Part shown: one piece after another, positions 18,592 to 26,560 of the stretch
Numbering within the stretch: position 1 is the first letter of the stretch
How the letters are laid out: the number at the start of each line of letters is the position of its first letter
DNA from: Ferruginibacter albus
GTDB taxonomy: Bacteria > Bacteroidota > Bacteroidia > Chitinophagales > Chitinophagaceae
DNA length: 64,000 bases
Direction of reading: 5' to 3'
Assembly: GCF_020042285.1 (NCBI RefSeq)
Contig: NZ_CP083388.1
Coordinates: 1,824,001 to 1,888,000, forward strand
The notes under the pieces: model-generated
Databases searched by the model: none
What the model was told of the DNA's origin: nothing
Seen by the model: only the letters and a program-made list of their open reading frames with translations
Program-made: the position numbers and the translations under genes

Positions 18592-19284
18592 TTAGCTTCT
18601 AACACCATACATACGTTCAACTTCTTTTACAATTTGTTCCATGGCTGCATCATCGCCGTTGGCGTCGTAAGGTTGTTTTAAGTTGCTGTCAAAAAAGAAA
18701 GCAACAGTTTGGTATACACGGGCAGTAAATCCGCCTTTATATTCTTTTATGATCTCGTAACAATTATTACCTGTTTGGCGGTTGATCAATTTCATTAATA
18801 CTTTTCCCTGGTAAACAGATAAGTTTTTTAAAGGAACGGTAAATTCCCTGCGTAGCTCAGCTTCTCTTGTTTTGATATATTCTTTTCGTTTTCCTCCGTC
18901 AGTTATTCCCGCCAGGTTCTTATTAATATCATTGATCACAATACCGGCTCTTCGGGCATAAGGATAAGTAACATAAACAGCATTTCGTAATCTCGTCCAT
19001 GCAACACGGGCAGCCATGTGCGCTTCGTCATATCTTGAATAAAACGGAATGTTTTCAAGGCTTTTTGCTTCGATGGTATCACCGTTATAAATAACGGCTG
19101 CAACCAGCATGGTATCAGCTGCGCTTACATTACTTGCAACTGTTATTTTAAAGGTATCTTTTTTAACAGCGGTCTTTACAGAATCTTTCTTTGCTATGTT
19201 TTGGGAGAAACAAAAATTGCCCTGTAGTAAAAACAGGGAGATCAACAATAAGGGAGCCGCTTTATGTAAAAATGTAAAACGCAT
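18592..19284 (-). CDS. DUF4294 domain protein
   Basis: 230 residues. The signal peptide (...LLQGNFCFSQ) is followed by a Lys/Thr linker, then the DUF4294 domain from about residue 55 to 215. Family-typical pieces are VIYNGDTIEAKSLENIPFYS, ARVAWTRLRNAVYVTYPYA, RREFTVPLKNLSVYQGKVLM and NCYEIIKEYKGGFTARVYQT. The domain is confined, as far as I know, to Bacteroidota and has no assigned function. It is predicted to be periplasmic. The C-terminal tail is acidic (ANGDDAAMEQIVKEVE). Confidence 0.85.
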   Translation of the reverse strand: MRFTFLHKAAPLLLISLFLLQGNFCFSQNIAKKDSVKTAVKKDTFKITVASNVSAADTMLVAAVIYNGDTIEAKSLENIPFYSRYDEAHMAARVAWTRLRNAVYVTYPYARRAGIVINDINKNLAGITDGGKRKEYIKTREAELRREFTVPLKNLSVYQGKVLMKLINRQTGNNCYEIIKEYKGGFTARVYQTVAFFFDSNLKQPYDANGDDAAMEQIVKEVERMYGVRS

Positions 19285-19378
19285 CTACAGGGTAAATCTA
19301 CAAAATATAATACAAGTGAATATATAAAGGTAACCTGTAATAAAGATGCTTTAACAAGAATTTTTGTTGCTTAAGAGA

Positions 19379-19927
19379 TCACAAAGCCTTTGCAAAATCG
19401 AACAAGGAATTATAAACAGCATCAATACGGGCATCGTTCAGCTTAACATCCGGTCGGGTGGTGGGGAGGAAAACTGTTTTAACGCCAAGGTTACGACCAA
19501 ATTCCATATCGCCAATGGTATTGCCAACCATTATGGCTTTATTTATATCGATCTGTGGAAAGTCTTTGATGGCTTGCAGGCCCATGCCGGGGTTGGGCTT
19601 ACGGTCGGGATGATGTTCATCTAGTGCTGTACAGAAATATACTTTGTCAATTTTGCCGCCGGCAGTTTCAATTTCCGATCGCATATTGGCATGAATGGTG
19701 TGCAGATCTTCCAACCTTGTTACTCCTTTGCCAACACCTTTTTGATTGGTTATAATAATGATGTATTTGAATTTTTGAGCAAATATTTTTATGGCATCTT
19801 TTACACCTTCATAAAAAACAAACTCATCCCAGGTATGAATATAATCGAGATGTTTTTCGTGATTGATAACTCCGTCACGGTCTAAGAATAAAGTCCAGGT
19901 TTTATCTATTTGGGTCAGGTCAAGCAT
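19379..19927 (-). CDS. gmhB: HAD-IIIA phosphatase, GmhB-like (heptose-1,7-bisphosphate 7-phosphatase)
   Basis: 182 residues. The HAD nucleophile motif is FLDRDGVIN (D16 nucleophile, D18 acid/base); motif II is IIITNQKGVGKG, and the C-terminal metal-binding region is AIMVGNTIGDMEFGRN. PNPGM matches the GmhB/HisB-type substrate region. It would remove the 7-phosphate from D-glycero-alpha-D-manno-heptose-1,7-bisphosphate. The assignment is supported by the three other heptose genes directly upstream. It is the last gene of the operon, 15 bases after hddC. Without the context, histidinol-phosphatase would be the alternative. Confidence 0.88.
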   Translation of the reverse strand: MLDLTQIDKTWTLFLDRDGVINHEKHLDYIHTWDEFVFYEGVKDAIKIFAQKFKYIIIITNQKGVGKGVTRLEDLHTIHANMRSEIETAGGKIDKVYFCTALDEHHPDRKPNPGMGLQAIKDFPQIDINKAIMVGNTIGDMEFGRNLGVKTVFLPTTRPDVKLNDARIDAVYNSLFDFAKAL

Positions 19928-19942
19928 TTATTACACCAATTG

Positions 19943-20644
19943 CTAATTATTAATTTTTAATTCTGTTTGTGCTCTTTCGTAATCTTCAGGAATTCCAATA
20001 TCGATGAAATATTCATCCTCTACAGAGCCATACATTTTTCGTTGAGAATAATATTTTTCCAGGTAATCTTTTTCAAACGAAAATTTTTCAGGCAGTTCTT
20101 CTTTTAAAAAGCTTGCCGTATGTAAAGCATACACGCCACCATTAATCAAGCCTTCGTGGTAGAATTGTTTTTCTTTAAATGATGCAATAGAGAAATCGCT
20201 TTTTAATTGAACAACACCATAACGTTCAAAATTTTGCATCGGCTTTAAACAAAGCGTACAATCGGCATGCAATTGTTCATGTAAGATAGAGAGCTTATTG
20301 ATATCTACACTAAACAGGGTATCTCCGTTTACTATTAATACATTTTTTTCTGTTGCTTTTGTTGCGGCTAATTTAATAGCACCACCTGTACCTAAAGGTT
20401 CTTCTTCTATTGAATATTGAATAGTGAGCATTGAATAATAAGCATTCATGTATTCAATAATGGCTTCACTTTTATAGCCAAGAGAAAAAATAAATTTATT
20501 TACTTCTTGTTTTTGCAGATGTTCTACAACATAATGCAGAAAAGGTTTTCCGGCTACAGGAGCCATGCATTTAGGCAATTCTGATACCACAGAACGTAAT
20601 CTTGTTCCTAAACCGCCTGCCAATATTATTACTTCGGTAATCAC
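19943..20644 (-). CDS. hddC: Nucleotidyltransferase, HddC-like (heptose-1-phosphate guanylyltransferase)
   Basis: I place the start at the GTG of 20644, two bases after the gmhA stop. This gives ITEVIILAGGLGTRLRSVV directly at the N-terminus, as in the family; the longer frame to 20680 overlaps gmhA and adds an unrelated stretch. About 233 residues. It has the nucleotidyltransferase signature GGLGTRL, ELPKCMAPVAGKPFL, the metal-binding VNGDTLFSVD and DEYFIDIGIPEDYERAQ near the end. It should transfer GMP from GTP to D-glycero-alpha-D-manno-heptose-1-phosphate. The GTP preference is inferred from the neighbours. Confidence 0.85.
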   Translation of the reverse strand: MITEVIILAGGLGTRLRSVVSELPKCMAPVAGKPFLHYVVEHLQKQEVNKFIFSLGYKSEAIIEYMNAYYSMLTIQYSIEEEPLGTGGAIKLAATKATEKNVLIVNGDTLFSVDINKLSILHEQLHADCTLCLKPMQNFERYGVVQLKSDFSIASFKEKQFYHEGLINGGVYALHTASFLKEELPEKFSFEKDYLEKYYSQRKMYGSVEDEYFIDIGIPEDYERAQTELKINN

Positions 20645-20646
20645 AA

Positions 20647-21222
20647 TTATGAAAAGTATTTTTCTTCTACCAACTGACAAATAATATGCCCCAGCATGAT
20701 ATGACTTTCCTGTATGCGTGGTGTATCTGTCGACGGAACATTAAATAAATAATCGGATAGGTCTTTCATTTTACCACCCGTTGCCCCGGTAAATGCGATC
20801 GTAGTAATACCTTTTTCTTTTGCTACTTCAAACGCATTGATAATATTTTTACTGTTGCCTGAAGTGCTTAAGCCAACCAATACATCACCTTTATTGCCTG
20901 TACCTTTTACTATTCGTGAATAAATTACATCATAGCTGTAATCGTTTGCTACGGCTGTGATATACGAAGTGTTACAATGCAAAGCTTCTGCAGGTAAGGC
21001 ATCTCTGTCGGTATAAAAACGTCCGCTGAATTCTGCTGCCAAATGTTGCGCATCAGCAGCGCTGCCGCCATTTCCGCAGAACAACACTTTATTGCCATTC
21101 TTAAATGCAGTTACAATAATGTCGATCGATCTTATTAGTGTATTAATGATCATTTCATCATTAAGTAATTTAGTTTTAACCGAAATGGATTCGCTGATAA
21201 TATTTTTTATTTTGTCGCTCAT
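20647..21222 (-). CDS. gmhA: Sedoheptulose-7-phosphate isomerase
   Basis: 191 residues, standard for GmhA. The SIS fold is marked by FCGNGGSAADAQHLAAEFSG, LVGLSTSGNSKNIINA and the C-terminal RIQESHIMLGHIICQLVE. It converts sedoheptulose-7-phosphate to D-glycero-D-manno-heptose-7-phosphate, the first committed step to activated heptose. The gene starts two bases after the hddA stop, so the genes are certainly co-transcribed. Confidence 0.95.
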   Translation of the reverse strand: MSDKIKNIISESISVKTKLLNDEMIINTLIRSIDIIVTAFKNGNKVLFCGNGGSAADAQHLAAEFSGRFYTDRDALPAEALHCNTSYITAVANDYSYDVIYSRIVKGTGNKGDVLVGLSTSGNSKNIINAFEVAKEKGITTIAFTGATGGKMKDLSDYLFNVPSTDTPRIQESHIMLGHIICQLVEEKYFS

Positions 21223-21224
21223 AG

Positions 21225-22247
21225 TTAAACTGTCCAGGTTGTTAAACCATATTTAGTGAATGTATACTCTTTTATTTCACCGCCAAATGTTTTTAAGGTT
21301 TCAATTACTTTATAACGGGAATTGTGCGGACAATAAAATATCATAAAGCCGCCGCCGCCTGCACCGCTTATTTTTCCACCTGTTGCACCTGCTTTTTTAG
21401 CAGCGTCGTAAATTTCTTCAATATTATTATTGCTGATGTTGGCCGCCATTTTTCTTTTTTGTTCAAAACCAAAATCCAGTATCTCGCCAATTTCATGTAA
21501 CCTTCCTTTCAGCAACGCTTCTTTCATCATCCTCGATTGTTCTTTTAATTGATGCATGGCATCAATACTTTTTTCATTCTTGCTGTTTACATTTTTTACC
21601 TGCTCTTTAATAATTGCCGCACTTTCACGGGAAGTAGAAGTATAATAAAGAACGAGATTATTTTCTAATTCATGTAAGTATTGTGATTTAATCCTTAATG
21701 GATTTACAATTACTTTATCGCCATCATAAAACTCCATAAAGTTTACACCGCCAAATGTTGCCGCATATTGATCTTGCTTACCACCGGCTAATTGCAGATC
21801 TTCCCGTTCTATTTGATACGCTAAATGGGCAATGTCATATTCACCCAAAGGAAGCTTTAGCATTTCAGCAAATGCGCCAAGTATTGCCACTACTAATGTA
21901 GACGAAGTTCCTAAGCCGGAACCGGCCGGAGCATCTACAAAAGTTGATAATTTAAAGCCTGTTAAAGGCACGCCGAAATCTTTATGGATACGATTGTAAA
22001 TTCCTTTGTGCAGATCCAGTGTTCCGTTTATTGGAAGATTAGAGGACCATTCAAAGCGTTGTTCTTCTTTTCTATCCAAAGCTTCTAATACAATTGCATT
22101 TTCATCTATTGATTGAATGCTTGCATGTGCAGATAATGAAACGGTAGCATTTAAAATGGCGCCACCATATTCATCGCTATACGGACTAACGTCTGTACCG
22201 CCACCGGCAAGACCGATTCGTAATGGGGCTTTACTTCTATAAATCAT
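21225..22247 (-). CDS. hddA: D-glycero-alpha-D-manno-heptose-7-phosphate kinase (GHMP family)
   Basis: 340 residues. GHMP kinase motifs are present: motif 1 APLRIGLAGGGTDVSPY, motif 2 (ATP loop) PAGSGLGTSSTLVVA, and motif 3 KISGAGGGGFMIFYCP. IEREDLQLAGGKQDQYAATF is typical of HddA. It phosphorylates C1 of heptose-7-phosphate in the alpha configuration, which selects the GDP-heptose branch rather than the ADP-heptose branch. Its start overlaps the end of the upstream glycosyltransferase by four bases (ATGA). Confidence 0.93.
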   Translation of the reverse strand: MIYRSKAPLRIGLAGGGTDVSPYSDEYGGAILNATVSLSAHASIQSIDENAIVLEALDRKEEQRFEWSSNLPINGTLDLHKGIYNRIHKDFGVPLTGFKLSTFVDAPAGSGLGTSSTLVVAILGAFAEMLKLPLGEYDIAHLAYQIEREDLQLAGGKQDQYAATFGGVNFMEFYDGDKVIVNPLRIKSQYLHELENNLVLYYTSTSRESAAIIKEQVKNVNSKNEKSIDAMHQLKEQSRMMKEALLKGRLHEIGEILDFGFEQKRKMAANISNNNIEEIYDAAKKAGATGGKISGAGGGGFMIFYCPHNSRYKVIETLKTFGGEIKEYTFTKYGLTTWTV

Positions 22248-23401
22248 GGCTGCAAATTACTTGATTTAACAATGGAATCAACCATTACAGCCCAGCTGTA
22301 TTTTTTCTTTTCTTCTTTTAAATAAGGGAGAAAATGTTGTTCGCCTTTATTAAAATATTCAATGATCTTTTCACTGATGGATCCGGGATCAGGCTCTGCA
22401 ACCAGTCCAACTTTATTATCAGGAACCAAAGAAGGTAAACCGCCAACATTGGTAACGATCATCGGTATCTCAAAATGATAGGCGAGGGGAGTAACGCCGC
22501 TTTGCGTTGCATTACGATATGGTTGAATAACAACATCGGCAGCGCATAAATAATTTTTTACTTCACTGTCCGGAATGAAATCTGTACGAAGAATTAGTTT
22601 ATCCTGTATGTTTAATTGCTGGATCAGATCATCGTATTGTTTCCTGTCTTCGTAAAATTCTCCTGCCACTAATATCTTCCAGTTTTGAATGTTGAATTTT
22701 TCTTTTAATAAAGGAGCCGTTTTTAATAAAATATCCAATCCTTTATAATGACGAATAAATCCAAAAAATAAAATAATAAATTCATCCTTATCGATCTTTA
22801 ATTGTTCTCTGGCTTCTTCTTTACTGATCTTCTCTCCGAAATTATCATACAAGGGATGCGCAACAAATTTTGCAGGTTTATTGTGGGCAAAAAGTTTTAG
22901 ATCTCCTAAAACTTTTTCACTCATTGTTATAAAAGCATCAATAGGTTTTAAAAAGTATTTGGTAAAGACCGTATCGCCAATGCGTTTTTCATGAGGAATA
23001 ACATTATCAGCAATGCAAATAACTTTTGTATGTCTATTCTTTTTTACTTTTCGTAATATCGTTCCCAGGCAAGGACCCATAAATGGTAACCAGTATCTTA
23101 CTACTATTATATCCGGTCTCAATTTTTTTAATTCATTGCCAACGCTCAACCAATTTAAAGGGTTGATTGAATTTATTCTTACATGAATATCTAAGTCTTT
23201 AGGAGCAGGTTCTGTTGAATATTGTGTAGTGCCGGGAAATAGAAATCCGGGATATTGTAAGGAGAACGTATAGATGCTTGTGGAATATCCTTGCGATTGA
23301 AATTCTCTTGCTAAACGTTCATCATAAGAAGCTAAGCCGCCACGTAACGGGTACGCAGGTCCAATAATGATTACTTTTTTATTTTGAGGATTGTCATTCA
23401 T
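22244..23401 (-). CDS. Glycosyltransferase family 4
   Basis: 385 residues with the GT-B architecture. The N-terminal acceptor domain begins KVIIIGPAYPLRGGLASYDE. The C-terminal nucleotide-sugar domain contains IILFFGFIRHYKGLDILL and the signature FEIPMIVTNVGGLPSLV before a final helix. The sequence YLCAADVVIQPYRNATQSG is typical of retaining GT4 enzymes. It should transfer a sugar in surface polysaccharide or glycoprotein assembly. Being coupled by a 4-base overlap to hddA, it may use GDP-heptose or act on the same glycan (inference). Confidence 0.9.
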   Translation of the reverse strand: MNDNPQNKKVIIIGPAYPLRGGLASYDERLAREFQSQGYSTSIYTFSLQYPGFLFPGTTQYSTEPAPKDLDIHVRINSINPLNWLSVGNELKKLRPDIIVVRYWLPFMGPCLGTILRKVKKNRHTKVICIADNVIPHEKRIGDTVFTKYFLKPIDAFITMSEKVLGDLKLFAHNKPAKFVAHPLYDNFGEKISKEEAREQLKIDKDEFIILFFGFIRHYKGLDILLKTAPLLKEKFNIQNWKILVAGEFYEDRKQYDDLIQQLNIQDKLILRTDFIPDSEVKNYLCAADVVIQPYRNATQSGVTPLAYHFEIPMIVTNVGGLPSLVPDNKVGLVAEPDPGSISEKIIEYFNKGEQHFLPYLKEEKKKYSWAVMVDSIVKSSNLQP

Positions 23402-23455
23402 GTATAACCCAATTAAATATTCAATAAAGAATATTCAATATTCTATGTGCAGGTT

Positions 23456-24397
23456 TTATATGCCTAATTTTTTCTCTATTAAGTAATTATTTCTGTCAGC
23501 AGAATTGCGAGCAATTAATTCACCTAAAAATCCTGCTAAAAATAATTGTGTACCAATTACAATAGAGATAAGACCTACATAAAAAATAGGACGGTCAGTC
23601 ATGTTGAATTTTTCAAACGCAAACTTTGTAATGGCAAGGTATATCCAAATGCAGGTACCAATAAAAAAGACCACCGTTCCCCACAGTCCAAATACATGCA
23701 TTGGTTTTTTGCTGAATTTTCCAACAAATAAAATAGAGATCAGATCAAGGAAACCATTGATAAAACGATTCCATCCAAACTTAGTAACACCATATTTTCT
23801 TGGGCGATGCTCTACTACTTTTTCGGTAACTTTTTTAAAGCCAGCCCACTTTGCCAATACCGGAATATAACGATGCATTTCTCCATACACTTCAATGCTC
23901 TTAACCACTTTGTTTTTGTAGGCTTTTAAACCGCAGTTGAAATCATGCAACTTAATGCCGGATGTTTTGCTGGCAGCCGCATTGAATAATTTTGAAGGGA
24001 TGTTTTTAGTAATTGTATTATCATAACGAACTTTTTTCCATCCGCTCACAATGTCATAACCGTCCTCAATGATCATTTTTCTTAGTTCCGGTATCTCATC
24101 CGGGCTATCCTGCATATCTGCATCCATGGTGATCACCACATCGCCTTTGGCAGCTTTAAAGCCTTCATTTAATGCAGCACTTTTGCCATAGTTGCGTTGA
24201 AATTTTATGCCGCGGATATTATTATTTTGTTCTCTTAGGGATTCTATCACATTCCATGAATTGTCGTTGCTTCCATCATCCACCATTATCACTTCATACG
24301 AATAATTATTTGCCTGCATTACACGCTCGATCCATGCCGCTAATTCCGGCAACGATTCATCTTCATTATATAACGGTATTACAATTGAAAGATCCAT
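23456..24397 (-). CDS. Glycosyltransferase family 2, polyprenyl-phosphate type with two TM helices
   Basis: 313 residues. The GT-A domain begins MDLSIVIPLYNEDESLPELA; the metal motif is MDADMQDSPDEIP, with RGIKFQRNYGKSAALNEGF between. Two C-terminal membrane helices (VFGLWGTVVFFIGTCIWIYL and YVGLISIVIGTQLFLAGFLG) are followed by ELIARN. This layout matches DPM1/GtrB-like enzymes that move a sugar from a nucleotide donor to undecaprenyl phosphate at the inner membrane. It is one base from the DUF4199 gene and 54 bases from the GT4 gene. Confidence 0.9.
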   Translation of the reverse strand: MDLSIVIPLYNEDESLPELAAWIERVMQANNYSYEVIMVDDGSNDNSWNVIESLREQNNNIRGIKFQRNYGKSAALNEGFKAAKGDVVITMDADMQDSPDEIPELRKMIIEDGYDIVSGWKKVRYDNTITKNIPSKLFNAAASKTSGIKLHDFNCGLKAYKNKVVKSIEVYGEMHRYIPVLAKWAGFKKVTEKVVEHRPRKYGVTKFGWNRFINGFLDLISILFVGKFSKKPMHVFGLWGTVVFFIGTCIWIYLAITKFAFEKFNMTDRPIFYVGLISIVIGTQLFLAGFLGELIARNSADRNNYLIEKKLGI

Positions 24398-24398
24398 T

Positions 24399-24887
24399 TT
24401 ATTTTTTTTTCAGTTGCATAATTATTACGGAAGATAATAAAGTTACTATTGAGCCGGACAATAATAGCGAAAATGTTTGACCACTTAATTCTAATGGTAT
24501 AAAAACGCTTTTATATTGCTTCTCGTTTTCAGCAATTTCGGCTTCTGTATGTGTATGCAGTGGACGAAATAGTTCACTGTTTGCACGTGCATGTTGTTCT
24601 ATTATCTCCGGGTGCAATTTGTAAAATATAAAACTATATACAACCAGCAATAAAGTAATTACTATAAAAGTTTTAAAGCCTTGTGAAAAATAATCTTTTA
24701 GCTTGCTTTCTGCGGTCGCTGTTTTTGAAAAACTTATTATGCTCCACAATATTGCTGCAACAAACAATATGTAAACAACAAATTGAAATGGATTGCTAGC
24801 CTGTTTTAAAGAATAAAAGAAAAAAATATTGCATGCTATTATCAAGCATCCGGCGATCAATCCTTTTTTGGTAGCATTTATATTCAT
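24399..24887 (-). CDS. DUF4199 membrane protein
   Basis: 162 residues with four predicted membrane helices (GLIAGCLIIACNIFFFYSL, FVVYILFVAAILWSIISF, FKTFIVITLLLVVYSFIFY, FSLLLSGSIVTLLSSVIIMQ). YFSQGFKTF between helices 2 and 3 and the amphipathic loop ENEKQ are typical of DUF4199. Its start overlaps the stop of the upstream dihydroorotase-like gene by one base (TAATG), and its stop is one base from the GT2 start. I recall a dihydroorotase-DUF4199-GT2 order in other Bacteroidota. The function is unknown. Confidence 0.85.
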   Translation of the reverse strand: MNINATKKGLIAGCLIIACNIFFFYSLKQASNPFQFVVYILFVAAILWSIISFSKTATAESKLKDYFSQGFKTFIVITLLLVVYSFIFYKLHPEIIEQHARANSELFRPLHTHTEAEIAENEKQYKSVFIPLELSGQTFSLLLSGSIVTLLSSVIIMQLKKK

Positions 24888-26146
24888 TAATTTATGTGAG
24901 AAGATTTTCTGTTGATAATGCCAATTACTTTTCCCTTTAACTTCTTACCAATGAAAGCCGCATTTTTAGATTTTGATCTAAGCTGCGGTTCACTAAAAAC
25001 AGCTTCAACAATCGGATCGAATAAAGTCAGTTTAGCAACAGCTCCAACTTTTATTTCAGGGATAGAAAGATCAAATATTCCTCTTGATCGAATGGTTATC
25101 ATTTCCACAAACTTTTCTATTGAAATGCTGCCAGTTGAAATAACAGCGCCGAATAAAGATTCCAAACCAATCATCCCGTTCTTTGCATATTCAAATTCAC
25201 AAATTTTATTATCCTGGTTTTGCGGGATATGATGCGAAGCAATGGTGTCGATCACTCCATTTACCAATGCTTGTTGTAATGCAGCAACGTCTGCTTTTGT
25301 ACGTAACGGCGGATTTACTTTAAGATTCGTATCGTAGGTAACTAAATCTTCATCGCTAAAAAATAAATGATAAGGGGTTACAGAACAGGTTACATTCAAG
25401 CCTGCTGCTTTTGCGTTTGCGATCAATTCAATTCCTTTAGCTGTTGATACTCCCGTAAAATGTATTTTAGAGTTAGTATATTTTACCAGTTCAATATCTC
25501 TTGCGATCATCAATTCTTCGGCGATAGCAGGTTTGCCGGGTAAGCCTAGTTGCGTGCTGACAATACCTTCACTCACTAATCCGCCGGCATTTATACTTTT
25601 ATCATCCGGAATTTGAATGATCACTCCGTCGAAAGCCAATGTGTATTGCAGCGCTTTTAATAAAATGCCGGGAGATTGAATACTGTTGATACCATCGGTA
25701 AAAGCAATGGCACCCGCTGCACGCATGTCATACATTTCAGCCAACTCTTTTCCTTCTGCATTTTTAGTAATAGCTCCTGCAGGATGAATGGTTACAGGCA
25801 ACGTTTTCGATTTCTGTACAATGTATTCAACCTGCGATTTGTTATGGGTAACTGGGTTGGTATTTGGAATTACGATCACATCCGTAAAGCCTCCGGCTGC
25901 TGCTGCATTAGCACCGCTCTCCAGCGTTTCCCTGTATTCAAAACCAGGATCACAAAAATGAGCGAAGGAATCCATCCACCCAATGCTGGTATGCAATCCT
26001 TGTTGTTCAATAATAGTATCGGCTTTTTCAGAAATAGTATCCTCTATTGCACTGATAATTCCATCAACAATTAAAATATCTTTTGTTTTTCCGTTAAAAG
26101 GAGAGGAGGAAGAAACGATAGTAGCTTGCTTAATTAAAACCTTCAT
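24887..26146 (-). CDS. Dihydroorotase homologue with degenerate active site
   Basis: 419 residues, aligning by eye along its whole length with class I dihydroorotases (ESGANAAAAGGFTDVIVIPN, NPPLRTKADVAALQQAL, GLESLFGAVIST). Most metal ligands are replaced. The HxHxR motif reads F61-A-H63-F-C65. The carboxylate in FTDG remains. The AHCED His region reads IIQIPDD. The CHIST His position reads TGVST. The TDHAPH Asp region reads SHHIPQ. It is therefore probably not a working dihydroorotase; non-catalytic PyrC' subunits that assist aspartate transcarbamoylase are known in other bacteria. It leads the glycosyltransferase/heptose operon, which is an odd place for pyrimidine synthesis. An annotation as plain pyrC would be misleading. 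Confidence 0.85.
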   Translation of the reverse strand: MKVLIKQATIVSSSSPFNGKTKDILIVDGIISAIEDTISEKADTIIEQQGLHTSIGWMDSFAHFCDPGFEYRETLESGANAAAAGGFTDVIVIPNTNPVTHNKSQVEYIVQKSKTLPVTIHPAGAITKNAEGKELAEMYDMRAAGAIAFTDGINSIQSPGILLKALQYTLAFDGVIIQIPDDKSINAGGLVSEGIVSTQLGLPGKPAIAEELMIARDIELVKYTNSKIHFTGVSTAKGIELIANAKAAGLNVTCSVTPYHLFFSDEDLVTYDTNLKVNPPLRTKADVAALQQALVNGVIDTIASHHIPQNQDNKICEFEYAKNGMIGLESLFGAVISTGSISIEKFVEMITIRSRGIFDLSIPEIKVGAVAKLTLFDPIVEAVFSEPQLRSKSKNAAFIGKKLKGKVIGIINRKSSHIN

Positions 26147-26304
26147 TAGGTTTAAAAAGAATTTTGGTTGCGCTAAGTTAAGTTTTTATTGCACGAATTT
26201 TACGAATTGAGTGAATTTATTCAAATCGCAAAGAAATATTTTCTTCATAACAGGTGCTTAATAGAAAACAAAAAGAGAAGCATTGCTGCTCCTCATTTTA
26301 TTCG

Positions 26305-26378
26305 TCGGGACGACTAGATTCGAACTAGCGACCCCTTGCACCCCATACAAGTGCGCTACCGGGCTGCGCTACGTCCCG
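26305..26378 (-). tRNA. tRNA-Pro (anticodon GGG)
   Basis: Read on the minus strand, the gene starts CGGGACGTAGCGCAGC and ends TCGTCCCGA; CCA is not encoded. The acceptor stem CGGGACG pairs with CGTCCCG. The D arm contains AGCCCGGTAGCGC, the anticodon stem CTTGT/GCAAG holds the loop ATGGGGT with anticodon GGG and the expected U33 and G37, and the T arm is CTAGTTCGAATCTAG. The length is 74 nt. Confidence 0.95.
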
Positions 26379-26510
26379 AACATATTTTCATTGCTGAAAA
26401 AATTGGGAGTGCAAAAATACTTATCTGTAAGTTTTAATCCAAATTGTTTGAAGAGAGAGCTGATCAGTTTGAAAATAAGACAATGGAACCTTAACAGGAT
26501 GTCTTAAAAC

Positions 26511-26543
26511 AAAAAAGAGCAATCATCTTAATTGCTCTTTTTT
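26511..26543 (-). terminator. Rho-independent terminator after the PorP/SprF gene
   Basis: AAAAAAGAGCAAT (26511-26523) pairs with ATTGCTCTTTTTT (26531-26543) around a 7-base loop. T-runs exist on both strands, so it may work in both directions. It lies 18 bases after the stop of the minus-strand porP/sprF gene. Confidence 0.8.
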
Positions 26544-26560
26544 TGTACGGTTAGTTTGGG

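Noticed and set aside
24887..26146. Plain annotation as catalytic dihydroorotase (pyrC)
   Set aside because: Several metal and substrate residues are replaced, so the enzymatic name is not supported by sequence.
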